The notes under the pieces: generated by a model
The model's database searches: none
The model's input: the letters and a program-made list of their open reading frames with translations, nothing else
What the model was told of the DNA's origin: nothing
Position numbers and translations under genes: made by a program
Origin: Treponema sp.
GTDB lineage: Bacteria > Spirochaetota > Spirochaetia > Treponematales > Treponemataceae
Length of the DNA: 37,140 bases
Assembly (NCBI GenBank): GCA_016296575.1
Contig: JAEDJA010000026.1
Coordinates: 1 to 37,140, forward strand
Reading direction: 5' to 3'
Shown: in pieces, positions 19,037-25,905 of the stretch
Position numbering within the stretch: the stretch's first letter is position 1
How the letters are laid out: every line of letters begins with the position of its first letter

Positions 19037-19415
19037 TTATCTAGAAGTCATATAAAGAGTCTCATTTGTTGTTCTATCATTAATAAATGCCTTTAATTCT
19101 GAATTATCCACTTGATAACCTTTTTCTTTCCACATTTCTACTAATCTTAGAATCTTAGCTTTTCTCTTTTCTTCATTCCTTTTTGGATAAACTCATCCTT
19201 CGGAAGCAAATCTTTGATTTACCATTGTCCACTTTTTCATATCATAAACACCTTGAACTTTATCATATTCGTAAAACAAAGCTTTTCCATCAGGGGCATG
19301 TAAATTTAAACCATATTTATAAAAATGGGTTTCACCTGCTAAAAAAATCAAGGATCTTGAACCCAGACTTCTCTATGCTTTCTCCTTCAGCATCGTTTAT
19401 ATAGATTCTTTACAT
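19037..19415 (-). pseudogene. Decayed small gene of unknown function
   Basis: A former gene of about 126 codons. AAGGA precedes ATG 19415, but codon 2 is TAA (one base from AAA). The frame continues RIYINDAEGESIEKSGFKIL to a run of seven T residues (plus-strand A7 at 19341-19347), where a frameshift leads into FLAGETHFYKYGLNLHAPDG and ALFYEYDKVQGVYDMKKW. An in-frame TGA (19195-19193) then interrupts before VYPKRNEEKRKAKILRLVEM, and the frame ends with TAA at 19037. Three lesions make it a pseudogene. No family recognised. Confidence 0.6.
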
Positions 19416-19492
19416 ACTTTTTCCTTAAAAATTATTTATTCCAAAAGATTCATTTTCAAAGATTTTATATTAAAATCATCCATAAGGAAATT

Positions 19493-19696
19493 TTAATCTT
19501 TATAGGCATTTATATTCACATCTACAGTAGATGGAATCAATTCTTTTCCGCATTTAGGACAAAATCTAGAATTTTTATCAATTTGTTTTCCACAATACAC
19601 ACAGGCTTTTTTTGTATCTTCAATAGTCTTTTTTCCACATGAAGGACAATAATCTGCAAAAAAACTAACTTTACCACCACAATGTTTACATTTCAT
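19493..19696 (-). CDS. Double zinc-ribbon protein
   Basis: 67 aa starting at ATG 19696, with AAGGAG ten bases upstream inside the end of the preceding gene. It consists almost entirely of two zinc ribbons: CKHCGGK...YCPSCGKK and CVYCGKQ...FCPKCGKEL, eight cysteines in CxxC pairs, followed by a short polar tail. Such proteins bind zinc and often mediate protein or nucleic acid contacts. It is the last gene of the five-gene operon starting at 22411. Confidence 0.8.
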   Translation of the reverse strand: MKCKHCGGKVSFFADYCPSCGKKTIEDTKKACVYCGKQIDKNSRFCPKCGKELIPSTVDVNINAYKD

Positions 19697-19698
19697 AA

Positions 19699-20877
19699 TT
19701 AACAATCTCCTTGAATTAATTTATCAAAATTGTTCAAAACAAATTCTGTTTTTACTTGCGTAATAAATTTTTTATCATTGAGTAAATGGCCAACTGTTAC
19801 TAGAAAACCGCCTACATCAAGTTTTTTTAATGATTTTCTAATCATTTCTGGATTATCTGTTGCAGCACCGACAGCACTTCCCATTGCTACAAGAATAATA
19901 TTACTTGTTGATGCAATAACATTAGAATAAGTGATAATTTTTCTCGTGCGTACCTCATAAAGTTTTGTATCAACCTCAGAATCTAATCCAAATGTAAGCC
20001 GGTGAATCATTGCAATAATGATATTTATTGACTCTGCTAAAGCCGCCTGCTTTCCGACATTCAGGACATTTGACATATCTAATCCATATTTTGCCAAAGT
20101 ACTTCCAAGTTTTGGATTAAAAGTTGTAACGATAGGGAGCGGCAGACTATTTTTTGAATTAATGTCGGATAACAAATGAACTGCCTCTTTTGCAAGTGAA
20201 GTTCCTACAATAATTTTGCCATCCATTCCCTGATTAGTAAGCTTGTCAAAAGTTTTTTCAAGAACAAGTGCGGTATTTGCATTTGATTTAAAATAATCTC
20301 GCAAGTTATCTGAACCTACGTGATAAGAATTAAATTTTGCATCCGTAACCGTACTAGTTACAATATTTGCAGTTCCAAAAATCCAGCCAAGAACAGAATC
20401 ATGACCAAGAGTTGCTGCTCGATGGCCTAATTTACCATATCCAGAAAGAGGATTTCCAAATTTTTCCCCACCTATGTTCAAATCAAATGGAACTGGATGA
20501 GAAATAATTTCTTCAAGAGAAGGATTATATAAACGATGGCTTCTGTCACTGCTTGCATTATGAGGATCGAATCTATTTTCTCCTAATGTATTTTTTGCAG
20601 ATTCCTGATCTCCTAACCTTTCTTTAAAATCAGTAAGAAGATACTGACGTGCACACTGCAATGCCGTTGCAAAAAATAAAAAAGCAATATCTTGACCATG
20701 AAGTTTTGTTCTTTTCTCAAATTCAGTTTCAAGGTCTGTAATTATCTTTTCAGAATCTCCAGCAAGATTTGCAACACGCTGACTTTCTCCAATCACTTTA
20801 TCTGTCGCTGAAAACAATCTGTCTGTGTCTTCTTTCAATGAAGCACGCTTTGAACGCAATTCTTCTAAATTTGTCAT
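19699..20877 (-). CDS. Conserved protein of unknown function, 392 aa
   Basis: The N-terminus (about 1-60) is a coiled coil (LEELRSKRASLKEDTDRLF, ITDLETEFEKRTKL). The middle has a hydrophobic ALQCARQYLLTDF helix, then SHRLYNPSLEEIISHPVPFD and a glycine-rich LGHDSVLGWIFGTANIVTS block that looks strongly conserved. After that come DGKIIVGTSLAKEAVHLLSD and a hydrophobic helical C-terminal part (IITYSNVIASTSNIILVAMG), possibly membrane-associated. I recall similar unannotated proteins in gut bacteria but no function. It sits between the 270-aa protein (16 bases) and the zinc ribbon (stop and start 2 bases apart), so the three are probably made together. Confidence 0.65.
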   Translation of the reverse strand: MTNLEELRSKRASLKEDTDRLFSATDKVIGESQRVANLAGDSEKIITDLETEFEKRTKLHGQDIAFLFFATALQCARQYLLTDFKERLGDQESAKNTLGENRFDPHNASSDRSHRLYNPSLEEIISHPVPFDLNIGGEKFGNPLSGYGKLGHRAATLGHDSVLGWIFGTANIVTSTVTDAKFNSYHVGSDNLRDYFKSNANTALVLEKTFDKLTNQGMDGKIIVGTSLAKEAVHLLSDINSKNSLPLPIVTTFNPKLGSTLAKYGLDMSNVLNVGKQAALAESINIIIAMIHRLTFGLDSEVDTKLYEVRTRKIITYSNVIASTSNIILVAMGSAVGAATDNPEMIRKSLKKLDVGGFLVTVGHLLNDKKFITQVKTEFVLNNFDKLIQGDC

Positions 20878-20893
20878 TTTTTTTCTCCATAGA

Positions 20894-21706
20894 TTAGTAT
20901 GCCAGTTCTTCCAAGCGTTCTTTATATTCTTGTGCTGAATTCATCATTTCCTGGTATTCTGGAGAAGAACTTTGTTCCATACAACTTTGAAGTTCAATAA
21001 TTGTCTGTTCGTATTCATCAAGCAAGGCTTCGTATTCAGATTGCTTTTTTCTCCAAAGATTACAATTTGCAAGAAAAGCATCAGCCTGTTTCTGAAGCTT
21101 AATCTGATATTCACGGGAAGCTCTTTTGTAGCCAGATATTTGACCTTTAAAATAAGCTTCGCGGTTTGCTTTCTGATTTATTCCTTTTACAATGCCGGTT
21201 TTTGATTCTGTTGTATAGGATGTGTCAGTTTCTCTATCAATCTTAATAATTTCATCAAGAATATTTTTTAAAGGTTCTGCATAATAATCTACAGATATAT
21301 TAAGCCAATCCTGTTTCCATAAATCATTTGTATTAACATTCAAAGAAAGATGAAGGTCTTTTTTCCCTTTCACTTCAATACTTTTGATTGCTGAATATTT
21401 AATAAACGTATACCCCTTAAGTTGGCCAGAAGTACGAATATAAAATCCAGAAAGCATAAATAAAATGCCATCCTTACACTTTTCAGCATCTGGATTTATT
21501 ACCCCACTATCAATGGAATACATTGCAGCCATATCAGCTTCAAATAAATTTTTATCAAATTTTAATAGATTAGATTTTTTATTAGCTGGAAATGTTTTGT
21601 AGGAATAGAAAACCCAATATCGTTTATTATTGTAAGCTAATTCATAATCAGCTAATTCTCCACAATATTTTTCTACAATTGCTGCAATTTCATCATGTTT
21701 GGACAT
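20894..21706 (-). CDS. Unknown protein, possible PH-like domain and coiled coil
   Basis: 270 aa. Residues about 40-160 contain alternating strands with ILFMLSGFYIRTSGQLKGYTF followed by IKYSAIKSIEVKGKKDLHLS, a pattern like bacterial PH-like domains ('DGIYI...I.Y.dI..I'). The C-terminal 90 residues are a long charged helix (KRASREYQIKLQKQADAFLA, EYEALLDEYEQTIIELQSCM), predicted coiled coil. There is no signal peptide. The start ATG 21706 follows the preceding gene by three bases. The fold call is an inference from strand spacing; function unknown. Confidence 0.6.
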   Translation of the reverse strand: MSKHDEIAAIVEKYCGELADYELAYNNKRYWVFYSYKTFPANKKSNLLKFDKNLFEADMAAMYSIDSGVINPDAEKCKDGILFMLSGFYIRTSGQLKGYTFIKYSAIKSIEVKGKKDLHLSLNVNTNDLWKQDWLNISVDYYAEPLKNILDEIIKIDRETDTSYTTESKTGIVKGINQKANREAYFKGQISGYKRASREYQIKLQKQADAFLANCNLWRKKQSEYEALLDEYEQTIIELQSCMEQSSSPEYQEMMNSAQEYKERLEELAY

Positions 21707-21709
21707 AGT

Positions 21710-22036
21710 TCAATTTTCCTTTCCAATATTACTTATTGTTGCTGTAAAAGATTCTGTTCCATTTTTATAATCAGGTGCATAAATATTTATTGAATTTGTA
21801 TTATTATCATATGTGATTTCACAGGTATCATCTTTAAATTCAAACTCATCAAAATGAATTATAAAAAGGTCTTTTTCTCCGATTGTTTCTATTATCCAAG
21901 AAAATTCTATATTTTTTTCAACTTGATTTGTTATTTTAGTTGTTTTATTTGTTGTAGAATACTTCATTTTAGCAGAAATTGAAGTACAAGAGATATTTTC
22001 AGATTTACATACAAATGTTTTTAATGATTCGTTCAT
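21710..22036 (-). CDS. Small protein of unknown function, 108 aa
   Basis: I take ATG 22036 (MNESLKTFVCKSENISC), downstream of AAAGGTATG; the open frame extends upstream to 22081 without a ribosome binding site. It is rich in beta-strand-forming and polar residues (KMKYSTTNKTTKITNQVEK, CEITYDNNTNSINIYAPD) and has no membrane segment. No family recognised. Its place between the 107-aa and 270-aa genes, all on one strand with tight spacing, makes it part of the same operon. Confidence 0.55.
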   Translation of the reverse strand: MNESLKTFVCKSENISCTSISAKMKYSTTNKTTKITNQVEKNIEFSWIIETIGEKDLFIIHFDEFEFKDDTCEITYDNNTNSINIYAPDYKNGTESFTATISNIGKEN

Positions 22037-22087
22037 AATACATACCTTTGAGAAGAGAAAAGAAAACTTTTCTCTTCTCATGAATTT

Positions 22088-22411
22088 TTATTTTCTGTAA
22101 ACAGCACCACAACGAATTGTTGCACTTTTAAGCTTACCTTCATTATAAATAATAGGACCACAGAATTCATCTGTTAATAAGGCTTCCACTTCTAATAAGT
22201 TTTTAGCTTCTCCATCAGATAATGCAATTAACTCGTTCGGTAGAGAAGAACAAAGTCTATAACCTTTTGAATGAAGAAAATTAATTCCTAATTCATTACA
22301 TTTTGTAATAGATCCGTTATCAGAAACTTCAAATTCTTCATCAAAAGATCTGTCTTGAGAGACGGCTTGAAATCTATCTCCGTGAACATAAGCAAAAGCA
22401 AAACTTGCCAT
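22088..22411 (-). CDS. Small protein of unknown function, 107 aa
   Basis: First gene of the five-gene operon. ATG 22411 has AAGGAG six bases upstream; the in-frame ATG 22441 does not. The protein begins MASFAFAYVHGDRFQAVSQD and ends CGAVYRK, with NELIALSDGEAKNLLEVEAL in between. It is soluble, 107 aa, and I recognise no family. Its promoter (22480-22508) faces that of the XRE gene. Confidence 0.55.
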   Translation of the reverse strand: MASFAFAYVHGDRFQAVSQDRSFDEEFEVSDNGSITKCNELGINFLHSKGYRLCSSLPNELIALSDGEAKNLLEVEALLTDEFCGPIIYNEGKLKSATIRCGAVYRK

Positions 22412-22452
22412 TTTTTTCTCCTTCCCATTGGTAGGGTACATTTTATTAATTT

Positions 22453-22525
22453 TATAGACCTAAAAGACTATGTCACTTCATTATATAGCCGATAAGACCA
22501 TATATCAAGAGAAATAAAGTCTATA
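22453..22525. promoter_or_regulatory. Divergent promoter region with symmetric TATAGAC/GTCTATA
   Basis: Leftward promoter: TTGATA (22508-22503) and TATAAT (22485-22480), 17 bases apart on the minus strand, near-perfect sigma-70. Rightward: TATACT (22522-22527) ends six bases before ATG 22534, so the XRE message may be nearly leaderless; no ribosome binding site is seen. TATAGAC (22453-22459) and GTCTATA (22519-22525) face each other across the region, a candidate operator pair for the XRE protein. Confidence 0.6.
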
Positions 22526-22533
22526 CTAAAATA

Positions 22534-22854
22534 ATGGAGACAAATTTTGAAGATTTTTTTAGAGATAGACTTCGTTTTCTTAGAAATGAAAGATCTATCT
22601 CTGCAAGAGAAATGAGTTTAGCTTTGGGACAAAACGAAAGTTACATCAATAAAATTGAAACAGGACAGCGTTCAGTTTCAATGGATGCCTTTTTTAGAAT
22701 CTGTGATTTTCTAAACGTTTCTCCAGAAGTCTTTTTTTCTCCTCAGATTCAAAATACAAAAATCCAAGATGCTGAAATTCTTTCTTCCTTTCGTAAGCTT
22801 TCCCCAACTCAGCTTGACCACATTTTAGCTATTGTTACCGATATGGCAAAATAG
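22534..22854 (+). CDS. XRE-family transcriptional regulator
   Basis: 106 aa. Residues about 10-64 are a classical XRE helix-turn-helix: RLRFLRNERSISAREMSLAL, GQNESYINKIETGQRSVSMD, FFRICDFLNVSPEVFF. The tail (AEILSSFRKLSPTQLDHILA) probably mediates dimerisation. It is divergent from, and shares a promoter region with, the five-gene operon 22411-19493, so it most likely controls that operon and itself (inference). No Shine-Dalgarno is evident before ATG 22534. Confidence 0.88.
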   Translation: METNFEDFFRDRLRFLRNERSISAREMSLALGQNESYINKIETGQRSVSMDAFFRICDFLNVSPEVFFSPQIQNTKIQDAEILSSFRKLSPTQLDHILAIVTDMAK

Positions 22855-22885
22855 CTTTATTAGCTGTAGCATAAAATAGTTGATA

Positions 22886-22900
22886 TAACAAGAATTGTCA
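22886..22900. promoter_or_regulatory. Operator-like TRACA-N5-TGTCR site, copy 1
   Basis: TAACA-AGAAT-TGTCA, lying between the XRE gene and the converging 80-aa gene. It matches the two sites at 23395 and 23777; the 22 bases around it agree with the 23777 copy at 18 positions. Confidence 0.4.
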
Positions 22901-22911
22901 TAAGTGTAGAA

Positions 22912-23154
22912 TTACCAATCTATCCTATCTCTTGCTAATGTAATTGTGTTTTCATCAGGTGTTTCACCAGTAAAAACTCGTCTTGTAGCATCCAGAACTT
23001 CTTTACAGTTTGCAGAAAAATCTTTTCCTGTTTTCTTAAGCTTATCTTTTACATTTTTCAAAGCAGGTTTTGTTTCTGCATAATCTGAAACTACTTTTCC
23101 AGTAACTGCAAGTACTGTGGCAGCAATACAGGTTCCAATTAATTTCTTTATCAT
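22912..23154 (-). CDS. Small membrane-anchored protein, 80 aa
   Basis: MIKKLIGTCIAATVLAVTGK is a basic N-terminus plus one hydrophobic segment, so the protein is membrane-anchored or secreted. The rest is charged and helical (LKNVKDKLKKTGKDFSANCK, LDATRRVFTGE). Its ribosome binding site AAAGGAG is the last part of the 50-bp hairpin repeat (23161-23210), so the hairpin stands immediately upstream of the SD. The neighbour at 23433 has the same design (short hydrophobic N-terminus, charged tail), and the two may be paralogues or partners. Confidence 0.6.
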   Translation of the reverse strand: MIKKLIGTCIAATVLAVTGKVVSDYAETKPALKNVKDKLKKTGKDFSANCKEVLDATRRVFTGETPDENTITLARDRIDW

Positions 23155-23160
23155 AAAATT

Positions 23161-23210
23161 CTCCTTTAAAAAGTCAAGAAGATTGTTTCAACAATCGATT
23201 GACTTTTTAC
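23161..23210. repeat. 50-bp direct repeat carrying a hairpin, copy 1
   Basis: Identical over all 50 bases to 23313-23362. Inside are outer arms AAAAAGTCAA/TTGACTTTTT and inner arms GATTGTT/AACAATC, a long nearly continuous stem. The minus-strand end of the unit is AAAGGAG, which serves as the SD of the gene starting at 23154. Confidence 0.9.
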
Positions 23211-23310
23211 GCTGTTCCGTAATGTAATGAGGAACAGCAGTTCAATAGTAAGTTTGCAACGCAAACTTCAGGTAAGATAAAGCCGCACTATTTTAGCGGT
23301 TTTATCTTAC
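23211..23310. other. Three consecutive hairpins between the 50-bp repeats
   Basis: First GCTGTTCC/GGAACAGC (23211-23218, 23231-23238). Then AAGTTTGC/GCAAACTT with a 3-base loop (23250-23257, 23261-23268). Then GTAAGATAAAGCCGC against GCGGTTTTATCTTAC (23272-23286, 23296-23310; one G-T pair) with a 9-base loop. Together with the flanking repeats this makes five stems in about 200 bases. A structured untranslated RNA or a tandem of terminators fits; there is no open reading frame. Confidence 0.8.
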
Positions 23311-23312
23311 AC

Positions 23313-23362
23313 CTCCTTTAAAAAGTCAAGAAGATTGTTTCAACAATCGATTGACTTTTTAC
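23313..23362. repeat. 50-bp direct repeat carrying a hairpin, copy 2
   Basis: Perfect copy of 23161-23210, 152 bases away. Its minus-strand end is again AAAGGAG, but here no reading frame follows, which suggests that a gene once lay after it or that the unit was duplicated as a whole. Confidence 0.9.
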
Positions 23363-23394
23363 ATGTTCTTACTTGTATTATAGACAGATGATAA

Positions 23395-23409
23395 TGACAA
23401 CTAATGTCA
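23395..23409. promoter_or_regulatory. Operator-like TRACA-N5-TGTCR site, copy 2
   Basis: TGACA-ACTAA-TGTCA, flanked by A and T so that the arms extend to six bases (ATGACA/TGTCAT). It lies upstream of the hairpin array and the 80-aa gene. A minus-strand TATAAT occurs at about 23381-23376. Confidence 0.45.
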
Positions 23410-23432
23410 TGGGTGTTTTTTTTGTTTCACTT

Positions 23433-23726
23433 TTATGCATCCTTAGAAGAAATAATAGTAAAACCAGTAGCTCGATCGTGTTTTACAGTTTGTATTGAAC
23501 CATCTTGCCTTGTCTGAGTTTCTGTAACAAATCTTGTGTTTTTGTCTGAAGCCTTTGGATTCTTGTATGTGTAAAAATTACAATTATCCATGAAATCTGA
23601 CATTTCATTGTATCTGTCTACTAATGCATTGTAGTCATTTACATTTTTGTCATACTGCTTACGGACTTCATTTATGACATAACCGGCAAGAGCAATGCCA
23701 CCTGTAATTAAAAGTTTTTTGAACAT
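23433..23726 (-). CDS. Small membrane-anchored protein, 97 aa
   Basis: Start at ATG 23726 with AGGAGG eight bases upstream; the longer open frame to 23768 lacks one. MFKKLLITGGIALAGYVINE is a hydrophobic anchor, followed by a helical region (VRKQYDKNVNDYNALVDRYN) and a C-terminal part with RFVTETQTRQDGSIQTVKHD. No family recognised. Its upstream operator-like site (23777-23791) overlaps a likely -35 (TTGTCA). Confidence 0.6.
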   Translation of the reverse strand: MFKKLLITGGIALAGYVINEVRKQYDKNVNDYNALVDRYNEMSDFMDNCNFYTYKNPKASDKNTRFVTETQTRQDGSIQTVKHDRATGFTIISSKDA

Positions 23727-23776
23727 AAAAAATCCTCCTGTGATTAATATGTAAATAAAGATTAACACAGGAGATA

Positions 23777-23791
23777 TGACAAGAATTGTCG
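23777..23791. promoter_or_regulatory. Operator-like TRACA-N5-TGTCR site, copy 3
   Basis: TGACA-AGAAT-TGTCG, upstream of the 97-aa gene. On the minus strand the TTGTCA part can act as a -35 box, so a bound regulator would block or recruit polymerase. Confidence 0.45.
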
Positions 23792-23935
23792 TACTTTAAA
23801 TTATATGCTCGTGAGCCCGTGCTTCCACTACACTATCCTTAATTTCTGGCGGCATTATTACCAGCAATAGTTGAAATTCAAATTACCGTTCGGGCCTGAT
23901 TTTTTATCTGTTTAATTTCATTTGCTGATAATCGT

Positions 23936-25111
23936 CTACTCCATAGTCTTGTAAGCTTTATCAATCGCTTTTATTTCTTTCTTAAGAGATTTGTTTACGG
24001 CGCTTTTATTAAAATAAGTAATATCCAGATTTTTTATTCCCAGCCATTCAGAATAACTTTCATAATCATCACCTAACTTCTTTTCAAAAGCCTTAACACA
24101 GTCTGACATTGCTCCAACACCACCAACATCCTCAATTATTCCAAGTCCTGCGCCATCAAGAACCAGAGGAGAGGCTTGTTCGTATACTTCATCATCAATG
24201 ATTTCTTCAAGGCGGATAGGGAAAGTCCAGCCGTCGCCAAAGTCATAAGTAAAAGTAATCGTATCACCAATTTTCTTTAAGCAGTCTTTTACTTTATAAT
24301 TGCGGACATCAACATATTTTTTTGGCTGAATATGTTTATGTTCAATCGCAAACTCATCATCGAACGCATTCATTTCTTCATCAATGTATACCTGCAGATT
24401 GAGGTTTTCTGAAGGCACATCAAAATCATAAATGTGACTGGCATTACCATCAAACATAGAAATCATGCAGGATGCAAGACTCAGCATGGGCATATTCTTT
24501 TTAATCAAAAAAGTTCTGTGAATCTTTGGTTCAAAGCCTTTCAGTTCAGTATAGAGCTTATAAACACAGCCCTTATTGTTCTGAGTCTTTTCCTTTTCCC
24601 CAATAACATTAATCTGACAGAGCTTCATTGCAGAAAGTGCAGTTTTATGACTTTCCGGAGTTACACAGGCACAGCAGCTAGCATCAACTGTAATCTTAAC
24701 TTCTGGCAGTTTTGCTTTAAGAATAAATGCATTGCTGATAACGCAGATTCCCGTGCAAAGGCCAACAAGTTCTATTTCTTTAAGATTGCTTAAAGTTGCA
24801 ACATAGTCAGAAAGTTCCATTGAACCAAAGGATGGCTTATCAAAAATACGGCTGTCCCCTACTTCCAGTTTGCTCGAAATCTGCCAGCCGTCGCTTCCTT
24901 CTACACAGTGAAGAACCGGAAGATTCTTTCCTTCCTGAGTTTTAAGATAATTGCTCTGGTGAGTATCGCGTGTAAACACAACGGTTTCGCCTGCTGCTCG
25001 AGCCTTTGCGATTTTCTTTGCAACATTAGGTACGATTGCCACAGCTTCTTTTGTTCCAAGGGAACCGTCTATAAAATCATTCTGCATGTCGATTACGATT
25101 AAAAGTTTCAT
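23936..25111 (-). CDS. Isochorismatase/nicotinamidase-pRiA4b ORF3 fusion
   Basis: 391 aa, two domains. Residues 1-175 are a cysteine hydrolase of the isochorismatase/nicotinamidase family: catalytic Asp8 (LLIVIDMQND), Lys92 (FDKPSFGS) and Cys123 (GLCTGICVISNA), with metal-ligand candidates Asp49 and His51. Members convert nicotinamide to nicotinate or cleave related amides. Residues about 190-390 match the pRiA4b ORF-3-like domain (PF07929): RTFLIKKNMPMLSLASCMIS, then ITFTYDFGDGW, and DGAGLGIIEDVGG. That domain is known from plasmid and transposon passenger genes and has no clear function. All residues for catalysis are present. The frame is intact. Position 121 is Gly where many relatives have Asp. 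Confidence 0.8.
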   Translation of the reverse strand: MKLLIVIDMQNDFIDGSLGTKEAVAIVPNVAKKIAKARAAGETVVFTRDTHQSNYLKTQEGKNLPVLHCVEGSDGWQISSKLEVGDSRIFDKPSFGSMELSDYVATLSNLKEIELVGLCTGICVISNAFILKAKLPEVKITVDASCCACVTPESHKTALSAMKLCQINVIGEKEKTQNNKGCVYKLYTELKGFEPKIHRTFLIKKNMPMLSLASCMISMFDGNASHIYDFDVPSENLNLQVYIDEEMNAFDDEFAIEHKHIQPKKYVDVRNYKVKDCLKKIGDTITFTYDFGDGWTFPIRLEEIIDDEVYEQASPLVLDGAGLGIIEDVGGVGAMSDCVKAFEKKLGDDYESYSEWLGIKNLDITYFNKSAVNKSLKKEIKAIDKAYKTME

Positions 25112-25152
25112 TTTTATGTGTCTCCATTTTTATATTTATTTTTTAATGATTA

Positions 25153-25257
25153 CTACTCTATCAGTTCTGTTAATTCGTCAGACGCGTCTGATGAATTTGA
25201 AGACTGTAAAATTGCTGTCTTTATTGTTTCTACGGCGGTGATTAGTTCCAGGTTCAT
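25153..25257 (-). CDS. Short ORF, 34 aa, possible N-terminal stump
   Basis: ATG 25257, one base after the stop of the upstream ATP-binding gene, with GGAG inside that gene's end as SD. It reads MNLELITAVETIKTAILQSS and ends TAG at 25153. The opening resembles the first helix of DUF1016/YhcG-type nucleases, which would make it a truncated stub, but the rest (SSDASDELTELIE) does not continue that match. Low confidence. Confidence 0.35.
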   Translation of the reverse strand: MNLELITAVETIKTAILQSSNSSDASDELTELIE

Positions 25258-25258
25258 T

Positions 25259-25888
25259 TTATTCTCCATTCTCTACAATCTCCCAGTGTCCAGACTTGTC
25301 CGAACCGACACGCTGAATCGCGCCGATTTCCACTAATTTTGCCAAAGCTCGTGTTACCGTAGCCCGTGACATTCCGATTTTTTCAGCAATCTTTTCTTTT
25401 GATAAATTAGGATTATCAGCAATAACGGCAAGAACCAATTTTACAGGCTCATTTACAGGCTCATTTACAGGCTCATTTGCCTTGAACATCATCATAATGT
25501 CATTTGGATGAACTGTATATTCGGGCTCAGCAATTCCATATTCTTTACAAAGATTGCAAATCTTTTCTATGCCGCGTCCCCAGCTTTCTATAAAGCCCGC
25601 TCTAAAGAATGTATTTGCAATATCTGGGTTATGGGGAAGTGAGCGATGTTTTTGCATTAAAGTGTCGGCAGTCCAGCTGACAGGGAAAACACAATCATTG
25701 CTGATATAAAGCTTATCCTTGTAAACACTGATTTGCACAGGCACGCCAACAGAAAAATCCTGATGAATGAGTGCATTGAACACCGCTTCTCGCACGGCAT
25801 CTTTAGGGAAAGGATAATGTTCAATTCGAGTTATGTTGTCATAAGAAATTTCTGCGGTAAGTTCTTCCTGATTGATAAAATCCTGCAT
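25259..25888 (-). CDS. ATP-binding protein, HATPase plus winged helix, no AlbA domain
   Basis: 209 aa from ATG 25888, with GGGGAG eight bases upstream. It corresponds to the C-terminal half of AlbA_2/HATPase_c_4 proteins (RecG-like annotation): FPKDAVREAVFNALIHQDFS, LYISNDCVFP, FIESWGRGIEKICNLCKEYG. After NEPVNEPVNEPV comes a winged helix (LSKEKIAEKIGMSRATVTRA). The usual N-terminal AlbA domain of about 200 residues is missing. The triple NEPV linker is encoded by a 12-bp tandem repeat. It may be a natural short form or a truncated gene; the good SD favours translation. Confidence 0.65.
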   Translation of the reverse strand: MQDFINQEELTAEISYDNITRIEHYPFPKDAVREAVFNALIHQDFSVGVPVQISVYKDKLYISNDCVFPVSWTADTLMQKHRSLPHNPDIANTFFRAGFIESWGRGIEKICNLCKEYGIAEPEYTVHPNDIMMMFKANEPVNEPVNEPVKLVLAVIADNPNLSKEKIAEKIGMSRATVTRALAKLVEIGAIQRVGSDKSGHWEIVENGE

Positions 25889-25905
25889 ACTTATTTCTCC
25901 CCAAG

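Noticed and set aside
23161..23362. Insertion sequence or MITE with terminal repeats
   Set aside because: The 50-bp units are direct, not inverted, repeats, no target duplication or transposase is seen, and one unit forms the SD region of a gene.
23795..23840. tRNA-like D-arm on the minus strand (GTGT-AGTGGAA-GCAC followed by GGGCTCACGAGC)
   Set aside because: The D-stem pairs, but the following bases cannot form an anticodon arm with T at position 33, and no T-arm or acceptor stem follows. Treated as chance or a very degraded fragment.
23800..23935. Gene in the gap upstream of 23936
   Set aside because: No open frame with a start signal; only a few short palindromic words (GCTC/GAGC).
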